The notes beneath the pieces are model-generated. The model did not search any database, was not told where the DNA came from, and saw nothing but the letters and a program-made list of their open reading frames with translations. From Oscillospiraceae bacterium (lineage in GTDB: Bacteria; Bacillota; Clostridia; Oscillospirales; CAG-272), in assembly GCA_015065285.1 (NCBI GenBank), contig SVQP01000003.1:27117-91116 (forward strand): 64,000 nucleotides of DNA, in the 5' to 3' direction. A program made the translations under genes and the position numbers. Numbering within the stretch: position 1 is the stretch's first letter; the number at the start of each line of letters is the position of its first letter. Of this stretch, positions 40,301-47,251 are shown piece by piece.

Positions 40301-41190
40301 GCGATGCACTTGCCATCAGCTATTCTCACACGCACGACGTACAGGGTGACCGTCTTTACAAGTTTGCCAATATTTTTGCATACGTGCTTGAAACAAAGGG
40401 CGCGGATCACATCACGCTGCCTGCAGGCGAGCAGATCGTGCTCATGGCTGTCACAGCCTTGACAGGCAACGTCAAGAGCACGCACCCCACCGCACCTCTT
40501 TACGACTTTGTTGCGGAAAATACCGCTCCCACCCATAAGCTGATTGCGGTGGATATGAACGTGGAGGGCGAGTATCACGCAGGCGAAATGGTGCGCGTGG
40601 CAGCGCCTCGCTGCAATCATAACGGCGTGTTTGAGGGCTTTGGCGGCAATGCCGATATCGTATGGCAGGAGGACGTGCAGGCATTGGTTCGTATGGGAGA
40701 TCAGGATGCCACCATTTATCCCGTATTCTCGGAGCTTGGTGAGAACGTAGTGCTGGGCAAGCCCTGCCGTGCAAACAACAGCCGTGCGAAATTCGGTGAG
40801 ATCCCGGAAAACGCGCTCAACGGTGACTGTAAGAGCAAATGGGCAGGAATGGCAGAGCCGGCTGATACCGAAACCGGGCATGCGGCTTGGCTGGAGGTTG
40901 ATATCGGTGAGCTTGTGCCCATCCATGGGTGGTTGGTGCAGCACTGCGGTGAATACGAGGAAAGCGTTGACAACACCGCGGAGTATTTCCTGCAATATAA
41001 GGCTTCCGAGGATGGGGAATGGCTGACTGCCGACGAGGTTCGCAGCAACCGTGAGAATATGACCGTGCGCGAGTTTGCGCCCGTGCAGGCAAGATACGTG
41101 CGCTTGTACGTTACCAGACCCACCCCTCACTGGGATAAGACAGCCCGCATTTATCAGCTGCACGTATACCGCGCACCCGAAAAGAATTGA
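37399..41190 (+). CDS. GH38 alpha-mannosidase-like enzyme with C-terminal discoidin (F5/8 C) domain
   Basis: 1263 residues from ATG 37399, just after 'aaagga'. The GH38 zinc site is visible in 'SNAHLDTQWNWT' (His and Asp), the nucleophile Asp in 'LSDCFGFRWSLP' near residue 126 and the third His region in 'QFHDDLPGTS'. The long beta-rich middle and C-terminal mannosidase domains follow to about 1110. Residues ~1115-1263 form an F5/8 type C carbohydrate-binding domain ('ENALNGDCKSKWAG', 'AAWLEVDIGE', 'ARYVRLYVTRPTP'). There is no signal peptide, so it should act in the cytoplasm on imported mannosides. A GH63-like gene follows. Exact linkage specificity is unknown. Confidence 0.85.
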   Translation: MKKDKRLYVVSNAHLDTQWNWTIQDTIRDCVKNTLADNFALFEKYPHYHMNFEGAFRYALAKEYYPDLYEKLKEYVAEGKWSVSGSQWDASDTNVPSSEAYMRQILLGNGFFEKEFGKKSADIFLSDCFGFRWSLPSIAAHMGLTGFSTQKLLWGVGTPIIHEDGSVTKPMPDKDAVRMDLGRWVGPDGNSIVGSFICNNYTMRFESDPEKRPIHDRGEYSDKIDHNAKYAGVPSCMLYFGTGDYGGSATDESARYLNDAVEQNGSDKEFEVIAASTDQIFLEMTPEQIEGLPVYTGNLHIPHGFGTLTSHAINKRWNRKCELLADSAERAASVAKWLGTGRYPKERIDFAWKLFLWHQFHDDLPGTSILDAYRFSYNDYVIAQNVLADELTASVDAVASRLCTNVSGQPVIVYNPVACTRSDLASAPVPAGAEYVRVYTADGREVPSQISVAGGERVVKFIASVAPVSFTVFNVVASDAPCALPTDLCVCEKSLENGSYRVSVNAQGHIASVYDKKNCRELLSAPSSLAKREDNNEKWPSWELKYEDTKLPFVSVGGDVTVEIAEQGAAAVALRITHKDGDSTFVQTVRLIAGVERVDVENEVDWREKKTLLCALFPLSVTNPVATFDIGLGAETLGNTDSYPYFQHCVHQWADMEDADGSFGVAIFNDCKYGMEKPDDNTLRLTLIHTPKARFKYISGQDWQDQGRNIFKYGFASHAGNRDGVAAKAECFNNPLYAFTADKHAGEVYELSFASVNNGEIAIRCIKEEQKGNRLVVRVQETAGRAHADVKLSLAAEIANATETNGYEEGNGAVAHDAHSLTFDMTPFAVKTFVIETKNAQDALKLGTPVALDYNKRVTTSRDDYTAGEFGQGISIPEELLESTVYSGGVKFELGSAGQNNAVLCNGQSVKLPAGTSRVVLLAASRKGDVKATFGVGDQSVTLRINDFCENVGGWDQVAAGDVAFIKRDALAISYSHTHDVQGDRLYKFANIFAYVLETKGADHITLPAGEQIVLMAVTALTGNVKSTHPTAPLYDFVAENTAPTHKLIAVDMNVEGEYHAGEMVRVAAPRCNHNGVFEGFGGNADIVWQEDVQALVRMGDQDATIYPVFSELGENVVLGKPCRANNSRAKFGEIPENALNGDCKSKWAGMAEPADTETGHAAWLEVDIGELVPIHGWLVQHCGEYEESVDNTAEYFLQYKASEDGEWLTADEVRSNRENMTVREFAPVQARYVRLYVTRPTPHWDKTARIYQLHVYRAPEKN

Positions 41191-41295
41191 AATCGAGGGA
41201 TTACGTCTTTTTTACAAAGAGCCTTCAATATCCTGAAATAAGATATAACCAAATCGTATGGTAGTATAAATCATCTGATCAATCGGAGGTATCTC

Positions 41296-42804
41296 ATGGG
41301 AAAGCACTATCTTGTGAATGATTCGCTGTTTTACGCTGAAAATGCGTACGTAGCAAAAAATCCGTATCTTGGCATGGAAGCAGAGGACGCACCGCTGCCG
41401 GTCTATGCAAAGGTGAAGGACAGACTGCCAAGCCCTGTATGGGAGGGGCATGGGGATGTGCTGGCATGCTACAACAAGGTGTGGGAAATCGCCTTTTGTA
41501 ATCTGCGCCGTCCAAATGCCGAGGCGGGCTTTGTATCCAATTTCATCGATACGGCTTTTAACGGATACCTGTTTATGTGGGATTCCTCGTTTATTGTCAT
41601 GTTTGGCAGATACGGCTCGCAGGTGTTCAATTTCCAAAAGACCTTGGATAATATGTATTCGCATCAGCACAAGGACGGCTTTATTTGCCGTGAGATCTGC
41701 GAGAGCGAGCCGGGTGAGCAGTTTCAGCGTGACGACCCCGCATCCACGGGCCCCAATATCATGCCGTGGTGCGAGTGGGAATACTACCAGCTGACGGGCG
41801 ACAAAGAGCGTCTTTCGCGCGTGTTTTATCCGCTGCTGGCATATCACAAGTGGCTGCAGCGCAACCGCACTTGGCGCGACGGCAGCTATTGGTCCTGCGG
41901 TCTTGCTTGCGGCATGGATAATCAGCCCCGCGTGGAGAGGGGGTATAGCGACCATTGCTCGCACGGACACGGCATTTGGGTGGATGCTTGTATCCAGATG
42001 GTCATCAGCGGCAAGGTGCTGATCGAGATGGGCAAAATTCTCGGTCACGAGCAGGATACCGAATGGCTTGTCGAGGAGGTAGAAATGCTGAGCGCGCTGA
42101 TCAACGATAAGCTCTGGAGCGAGCAGGATGCGTTTTACTACGATATGTGGCGTTCGGGGCTTTCGGGCGTCAAGTCGATTGGCGCTTACTGGTCGCTGCT
42201 TGCGGACATTGTGCCCGCAGAGCGCCTGCCACGCCTGATCGCACACCTTGAAAATCCTGCCGAGTTCAAAAGACCCCATCGCGTGCCCACGCTGTCTGCC
42301 GATCACCCCGAGTACAACGAGAACGGTGCTTACTGGAAGGGCTCGGTCTGGGCACCCACCAACTACATGGTGCTCAAGGGGCTTGAAAGAGTAGGGTACC
42401 ATGACCTTGCGCACGAAATCGCTTGCAACACTCTGGAAAACGTGGTCAAGGTATACTTGGAAACGGGCACGGTTTGGGAGAATTATTCGCCCGAGCATGC
42501 GCGTCCGGGGCAGCCGGCAAAAGCGGATTTCGTTGGCTGGACGGGTCTTGTCCCGATCGCGGTGCTGATCGAGTACGTGATCGGCATCAAAGCAGACGCC
42601 AAAAATGACGAGATCGTGTGGCGCGTGAATCTGACCGAGCAGCACGGCATTGAGCGCTATCCCTTTGGCGGAAAGAGCGTAGATCTTGTGTGCGCAGCGC
42701 GCCGGAGTGCGACCGACGAGCCGCAGATCACGATCAAGTGCGACACCCCCGTCAAGCTTCGCGTTATCTGGCACAGCGGCGAAAAGGTGATTGAAAGTAA
42801 ATAA
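41296..42804 (+). CDS. GH63/trehalase-like (alpha/alpha)6-barrel glycosidase
   Basis: 502 residues, no signal peptide. Landmarks of the GH37/GH63 clan are 'YLFMWDSSFIVMFGRYG' (substrate-binding Asp), 'LDNMYSHQHKDGFICREI', 'NGAYWKGSVWAPTNYMVL' and 'GTVWENYSPEHARPGQ'. Related cytosolic enzymes include mannosylglycerate hydrolases and other alpha-glucosidase/mannosidase types. SD 'cggaggt' before ATG 41296. The 105-base gap after GH38 shows no convincing terminator, so the two may share a transcript. Together they suggest breakdown of imported mannose- or glucose-containing oligosaccharides. Confidence 0.82.
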   Translation: MGKHYLVNDSLFYAENAYVAKNPYLGMEAEDAPLPVYAKVKDRLPSPVWEGHGDVLACYNKVWEIAFCNLRRPNAEAGFVSNFIDTAFNGYLFMWDSSFIVMFGRYGSQVFNFQKTLDNMYSHQHKDGFICREICESEPGEQFQRDDPASTGPNIMPWCEWEYYQLTGDKERLSRVFYPLLAYHKWLQRNRTWRDGSYWSCGLACGMDNQPRVERGYSDHCSHGHGIWVDACIQMVISGKVLIEMGKILGHEQDTEWLVEEVEMLSALINDKLWSEQDAFYYDMWRSGLSGVKSIGAYWSLLADIVPAERLPRLIAHLENPAEFKRPHRVPTLSADHPEYNENGAYWKGSVWAPTNYMVLKGLERVGYHDLAHEIACNTLENVVKVYLETGTVWENYSPEHARPGQPAKADFVGWTGLVPIAVLIEYVIGIKADAKNDEIVWRVNLTEQHGIERYPFGGKSVDLVCAARRSATDEPQITIKCDTPVKLRVIWHSGEKVIESK

Positions 42805-42814
42805 TTAAAACTCA

Positions 42815-42842
42815 AAAGGCAGGATCGCAAGATCCTGCCTTT
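42815..42842. terminator. Bidirectional terminator between convergent genes
   Basis: A 12-bp perfect stem 'aaaggcaggatc/gatcctgccttt' with loop GCAA, 10 bases after each of the two convergent stop codons. Confidence 0.93.
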
Positions 42843-42852
42843 GGTTAATATT

Positions 42853-44139
42853 TTACGGATCAATCAACCCGAAATTCTGAAATGCCAGTAGGTTGTTGAG
42901 ATTGGATTGATAGCTTTGCACGTCGGTGGTATCTGCGTTTTGGATAAACGCCTGCGCCATCTGCTGCTGTCCTGCGCAAAACGCCTCTGCACGGGTAGCC
43001 CCTTCGCTTTTGGCTTTCAGATAGCCGTACAGCAGGGAATACCTGCAATATCCCTGCACGTATTCCTCGCCCGAAAGCATACAGTCGATATCTATGCCGT
43101 GCAGCACAGCCGTGGAGGCAATTGCGCCTACGCACCGCCCACTCAACGCTTTGGTAATAATGTTACCCGACATGCCCTTTGCGGGCTGACAGCCGCCGGT
43201 ATAGAGAAAATACGGCATGCCGTTCAGCTTACGATTGATGGTGTTTGTGGTCAAAACGTCTGTGCAGTAATAATCATATTTGCCTCTGCCGGTAAAAATG
43301 GTTTGCGAGAGCACGTCCTTATTCGCATGGCTTTCGTGAAAGATCTCGCACACGTTTTGCTTGGTCAGCGGAGCCCAATCATCTGCGTTGCAGCTGCCCT
43401 CGAGATCAAGTGTAGATGCATAAACGCCCTCGGTCGTGCCATACAGGTGCACGTTGTCAATGAATTTCCATTCGTCGCGTGCACGCGTCAGAAAGTATCC
43501 CGTGTCGTCAACTGCAACCGAATACCATCCAACGGGAAGAATCGGCGAGGCAACCGATACGTTTACAATATCCTGCTCTTCGACCAGCGCAAGGTATTCG
43601 CGGTATTTGGTGATGAAATCCGCGAAATCTCCCCGCAGCAGCGGCAGACGCACCACGTGCCATGCGGGCATGATGTCAATCTCTTCAAGACTGTGTGCCA
43701 GCTCGTGCGCGCTGATTTTATCCAGTGCATCAGGATCATTGTTAAAGTTAGTATAGAAATAATCAGAGACGAAGTCGTCTTCCTTGAACATTTCATCTTG
43801 CGTTTGCATTTCAAATTCGTGCTTATGTACGAATGCGGGAACAGCATTGGGCGTGCCGAAGATCTGAATGCCGCAGGGGTCATATCCTCGTGCATCGCGC
43901 TCTTGGATCAACAGTCGATATACATCGGCTGCATTTTTTTGCTCGCAAGCATCCACTATGGCGATCTCATAATCGGGATAGAGATCACAAAGCCCCCGGA
44001 TTGCTGAAATATCCTCTTCGGTCATGGCCTTGCTGTTGTAGACAAACAGATAATATGGCTCGGGTGGTTGATCTGCCTTGCAGGATGCAAGACAGAAAAG
44101 CAGGAGCGCGATAAGCAATAGATAACCGATGCGCTTCAT
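42853..44139 (-). CDS. Lipoprotein with gingipain/C25-like peptidase features
   Basis: 428 residues from ATG 44139 (ATGA overlap with the upstream gene), giving lipobox 'FCLASC'. The order of elements resembles C25-type caspase-like peptidases: a Rossmann-like start 'YLFVYNSKAMTEEDISAI', 'CGIQIFGTPNAVPAF' (compare L-L-V-G-D-x-x-x-I-P), 'VSDYFYTNF', 'AWHVVRLPLLRGDFADFI' (compare V-G-R-I-P), a His in 'EIFHESHANKDV' and a Cys in 'YTGGCQPAKGMSGN'. The His and Cys could be the catalytic dyad. The match is by layout only and the family is not certain. Surface-anchored; third gene of a MerR-led operon. Confidence 0.5.
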   Translation of the reverse strand: MKRIGYLLLIALLLFCLASCKADQPPEPYYLFVYNSKAMTEEDISAIRGLCDLYPDYEIAIVDACEQKNAADVYRLLIQERDARGYDPCGIQIFGTPNAVPAFVHKHEFEMQTQDEMFKEDDFVSDYFYTNFNNDPDALDKISAHELAHSLEEIDIMPAWHVVRLPLLRGDFADFITKYREYLALVEEQDIVNVSVASPILPVGWYSVAVDDTGYFLTRARDEWKFIDNVHLYGTTEGVYASTLDLEGSCNADDWAPLTKQNVCEIFHESHANKDVLSQTIFTGRGKYDYYCTDVLTTNTINRKLNGMPYFLYTGGCQPAKGMSGNIITKALSGRCVGAIASTAVLHGIDIDCMLSGEEYVQGYCRYSLLYGYLKAKSEGATRAEAFCAGQQQMAQAFIQNADTTDVQSYQSNLNNLLAFQNFGLIDP

Positions 44140-45077
44140 TGTAAATTCTCCGAAATCTCCTTGATCCAAGGGATTAGCTTCATAAATGCAGTTCCGTTGA
44201 AATCCGAGTTGATGGGTGAGAGATATTCAAGCTCGGTATCACATCCGTTGCCATCCAATAAAGCCTTTAGTTCCACGGATTGCTCGTTGGGGATAGACGG
44301 CGTGTCCGTATAGCAAAACAGCAATACGGGAGCCTTGATGGTCTCGTAAAAGTATTTGGGAGAACGCTTGTCAAGCTCATCCGGCAGCTGCTCCTCGGTG
44401 CAACCAACGTAATACAAGTACATTTCCTTGATCTGCTCGCCTCTGAAATCCACCAAAGCTTGCATATCACAGATGGCGTCTACGACAGCGCAACCTTTAA
44501 TGACTTCCGGATAAGTTGCCGCCAGCTTCAATGCAAACGTAGCACCTGTCACCGCGCCTGCCGTGATGATACAGCGATCGGACAAAAAGGGACAGGCGGT
44601 GCAAATAGACAGCATGGCTTCTGCATCCTGAAAATCTTTTCCGCAAAAATCCTTTTCGCCCTCGTTTTCCTTGGAACCGCGATTGAAAAGGCGCATGACG
44701 ATTACATCTTTTTTGGCAAAATTCTCCACTAAATAGTCTACCTCATAACCGATGTCGGGAAAATACAGCACGCATGGGTAATCCTTTTGCGCGTAGTCCG
44801 TAGGCAGCGCGATCTCAAAATACCGCCCAAGGCCGTCCACCTCAAAATCCACACGGTAGGCAAGCTCGGTCTTGGTACAGTATTGCTCCAGCTTGGTCAC
44901 CGCCGTCACGCCCTCGATCTGCGTCATGTCCTCAACGGTACGCAGGGTGGATTCCGGCTCTGTCGTGGCAGGGGGCTCGGTATCTGTCGTTTGCGTTGTG
45001 TCAGCGGGTGGCTGCTGTGCGTTGCAGGCAACCAACAGCATTGTCAGTAAAAGTAACATGGTTGTCAATCTTTTCAT
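44136..45077 (-). CDS. Alpha/beta-hydrolase-fold lipoprotein lacking the catalytic Ser
   Basis: 313 residues from ATG 45077 (SD 'aggagga'; the track ORF starts far upstream inside the MerR gene). Lipobox 'LLVAC', then a short Thr/Pro-rich stalk. The body reads like a prolyl-oligopeptidase or dienelactone-type hydrolase: 'YPCVLYFPDIGYEVDYLVENFA', 'ITAGAVTGATFALKLAATYPE' and 'LLFCYTDTPSIPNEQSVEL' with an acidic residue. The nucleophile elbow is G-A-V-T-G, so Val stands where Ser is expected, and no His is seen in the final 'INSDFNGTAF' segment. It is probably a non-enzymatic binding protein. Overlaps its neighbours by four bases on both sides. Confidence 0.6.
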   Translation of the reverse strand: MKRLTTMLLLLTMLLVACNAQQPPADTTQTTDTEPPATTEPESTLRTVEDMTQIEGVTAVTKLEQYCTKTELAYRVDFEVDGLGRYFEIALPTDYAQKDYPCVLYFPDIGYEVDYLVENFAKKDVIVMRLFNRGSKENEGEKDFCGKDFQDAEAMLSICTACPFLSDRCIITAGAVTGATFALKLAATYPEVIKGCAVVDAICDMQALVDFRGEQIKEMYLYYVGCTEEQLPDELDKRSPKYFYETIKAPVLLFCYTDTPSIPNEQSVELKALLDGNGCDTELEYLSPINSDFNGTAFMKLIPWIKEISENLQ

Positions 45078-46180
45078 TTTGTTTTCCTCCTGAATACGTA
45101 ATAACCGTTTATCACTCCACCATAAGAATAGTCGCCGCTCTTGTGCTCCATGATCAAATAATCTTGACCACGCTCGGTAAATATGCGGTAGTGTTGGGCA
45201 AATTCCATTGCTACGTCCAGTACCAAGCCGGCGGAGTATCTTAGCCCTTTTTGGTACATTCCGCCGTTCAGTCTGCGTGTTTGCTGACATATTCCGCGGG
45301 GGTAGAATTGCATATCCACGATCATCAATTCGCTCTCCCAATATTTGCGCTGACTGTCGAATTGATCGGGAGTGTGCACGAGATCCACGGTTTCCCAATC
45401 ACCAAGCACGCGTTGGTCGGCAACGTACGGAATGTCGACGTTGTCGCGACCGATGCGCGTTTCGCGCTCGGTGTACTCCTTTGTGTCCACTTGCTTATAA
45501 ATGAGAACCTTGCGTTCTTGTTCGCCCTTTGCAAAAATATCCACCATCCAGTCGATCTCCATATATGTTGTTTCTTTGACGGTAAAGATGCGATATGCAT
45601 TGGGAACGATCACGTTAAAGTACGGCATCATGTAATACAAAAAGCCCTTGCTCCAAAAATACATCCACACGTGGCTGCCGCCCGGAAGAAAATATATGTG
45701 CTCCAAAAGCGCATCCTCCCGAATTAAGGTATCCTCATTATCGAAGGCTTGCTCCGGCTTCATATCACCGCAATACATCCACTTTCCGATCACGCGCGGA
45801 TCATGTTCAAAAGGCATCTGAAGTATTTGTTGAGTCAAGGGCAATACGCCCGGCTGTGTATTTCCGCAGAACTCATCGATCTGACCGACCTGATGATGCT
45901 TTTGATGAATACCCTCCAGAATGGCTTGCTTTTTGTTTCGATAGATGCGGCATTGTTCTGTTGGAGAGCAGGCAAGAAACTGCTTGATCTCGTCAAGAGA
46001 GAAGTCTAACTGCTTGAGCTGCTCGATCAGCTGAAAGGTTTTGATTTTATCTTGGCTATAGTAACGGTAGCCCGAGTCCGGATCGATATAGTCAGCGCAG
46101 AATACACCGATCTGATCGTAGTAGCGCAGCGTTTGCACGCTCGCCCCGCACACCTTGGCAAATTCTCCGATTTTCAGCAT
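45074..46180 (-). CDS. MerR-family regulator with large beta-rich C-terminal domain
   Basis: 368 residues. The N-terminal 75 residues are a standard MerR DNA-binding domain ('LKIGEFAKVCGASVQTLRYY', 'YIDPDSGYRYYSQDKI', 'LDFSLDEIKQFL'), followed by the dimerisation helix to ~110. The remaining ~250 residues contain two similar modules that begin 'VIGKWMYCGD' and 'VLGDWETVDL' and have aromatic, beta-rich sequence, suggestive of lipocalin-like ligand pockets. The promoter upstream has the 19-base spacer and dyad typical of MerR-controlled promoters. It heads an ATGA-coupled operon with two lipoproteins, so it probably senses a small lipophilic or envelope-related signal. Confidence 0.85.
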   Translation of the reverse strand: MLKIGEFAKVCGASVQTLRYYDQIGVFCADYIDPDSGYRYYSQDKIKTFQLIEQLKQLDFSLDEIKQFLACSPTEQCRIYRNKKQAILEGIHQKHHQVGQIDEFCGNTQPGVLPLTQQILQMPFEHDPRVIGKWMYCGDMKPEQAFDNEDTLIREDALLEHIYFLPGGSHVWMYFWSKGFLYYMMPYFNVIVPNAYRIFTVKETTYMEIDWMVDIFAKGEQERKVLIYKQVDTKEYTERETRIGRDNVDIPYVADQRVLGDWETVDLVHTPDQFDSQRKYWESELMIVDMQFYPRGICQQTRRLNGGMYQKGLRYSAGLVLDVAMEFAQHYRIFTERGQDYLIMEHKSGDYSYGGVINGYYVFRRKTK

Positions 46181-46210
46181 GTTTTCACCTTCCTCTTACT
46201 CGTTATCTTT

Positions 46211-46241
46211 ATTATAACATTATAGTTAACTATAGAGTCAA
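46211..46241 (-). promoter_or_regulatory. MerR-type promoter with 19-bp spacer and central palindrome
   Basis: Minus-strand TTGACT (46241-46236), a 19-base spacer, TATAAT (46216-46211). The spacer contains the perfect palindrome TATAGTTAACTATA (46221-46234). Over-long spacing with a centred dyad is the hallmark of promoters that MerR proteins activate by twisting the DNA; autoregulation is therefore likely. Confidence 0.82.
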
Positions 46242-46355
46242 GGACTTTTTTCAAAAATTTGCAGATTTCATCTTTCTCAGGGCAGAGGACAGTCCGGGGC
46301 GATTGACGGGGGTGAGAAATTCACGGAACGAATGTGCAAACCATGAGGAAAAATG

Positions 46356-46384
46356 TGGACAAGCCCCCGAAGATATGGTATAAT
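46356..46384 (+). promoter_or_regulatory. Promoter of the metallophosphoesterase/GH51 operon
   Basis: TGGACA, 17 bases, TATAAT, 29 bases before the start codon. Confidence 0.65.
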
Positions 46385-46413
46385 GAATGCAGAAGCTTTG
46401 TAAGGAGGCAGGT

Positions 46414-47238
46414 ATGAACGTTATCAGGCAAACACTTGCCGTGGGGGCAGAGAAGCCCTTTCGGGCACTCCATATTTCGGACACACACCTGACTTATGCC
46501 GATGCGCGCGACGGACAGCGCAAGGTGGATCTGGTCGCCTGGCGTCTGCCGTCCTTTCCGTATGCCGAGCAGATGCTGGCAGAGGCGGGAGATCTGGCAA
46601 ATGAGCTTGGCGTGCCGATTCTGCACACGGGTGATTTGATCGATTACGTATCCTTGGCAAACTTAGAGGCGGTCACGCGTTTTACAGCGGCACACGACGT
46701 ATTTATGGCAACGGGGAATCACGAGTTTTCCTTGTACGTCGGAGAAGCCAAGGAGGACGCGGCTTATCGCAACCAAAGCTTGCCCCGGGTGCAGGCTTGC
46801 TTTGCAAACGACATTCGCATGAGCTCGCGCGAAATCGAGGGCGTCAATTTCGTGGCTCTTGACAACGGCTATTATCTCTTTGAGCCGGAGCAACTGGCAT
46901 TTTTGCAGCAGCAGGTACAAAAGGGATTGCCCATTGTGCTGATGATGCACACACCGCTTTATGAGCAGCCGCTTTACGATATGATCATGAAGGTCACCCC
47001 CTGCGCATACCTTGCGGGAGTGCCCGAGCCGCTGATGCGCTGCTATCCACCCGAGCGCTACGAGCAGCAGTTGGCGGACGAGGTGACACTGCAGACCATG
47101 GAATATATTGCCGCGCAGCCGCTGATCAAGGCGATCTTAGCGGGGCATTTACACCGCGAGTATCAAGGATGGTATGCCGGTCGCATTCCGCAATTCGTGA
47201 CAGGCTGCACAAGCGCGCGTTTGATTGAATTTGTATAA
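46414..47238 (+). CDS. Calcineurin-like metallophosphoesterase
   Basis: 274 residues from ATG 46414 (SD 'aaggaggc'). The dinuclear metal motifs are present: 'ALHISDTHLTY' (D-x-H), 'LHTGDLIDY' (G-D), 'FMATGNHEFSL' (G-N-H-E), 'VLMMHTPLYE' (H) and 'AILAGHLHREYQG' (G-H-x-H). No signal peptide, so it is cytoplasmic. It is followed after 13 bases by a GH51 arabinofuranosidase, an unusual partner. A phosphatase for a phosphorylated sugar is one possible link. Exact substrate unknown. Confidence 0.85.
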   Translation: MNVIRQTLAVGAEKPFRALHISDTHLTYADARDGQRKVDLVAWRLPSFPYAEQMLAEAGDLANELGVPILHTGDLIDYVSLANLEAVTRFTAAHDVFMATGNHEFSLYVGEAKEDAAYRNQSLPRVQACFANDIRMSSREIEGVNFVALDNGYYLFEPEQLAFLQQQVQKGLPIVLMMHTPLYEQPLYDMIMKVTPCAYLAGVPEPLMRCYPPERYEQQLADEVTLQTMEYIAAQPLIKAILAGHLHREYQGWYAGRIPQFVTGCTSARLIEFV

Positions 47239-47251
47239 AAGAGGTGCGAAT

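Noticed and set aside
41190-41296. Separate promoter for the GH63-like gene
   Set aside because: Several AT-rich hexamers occur, but no pair with acceptable boxes and 16-18-base spacing was convincing.
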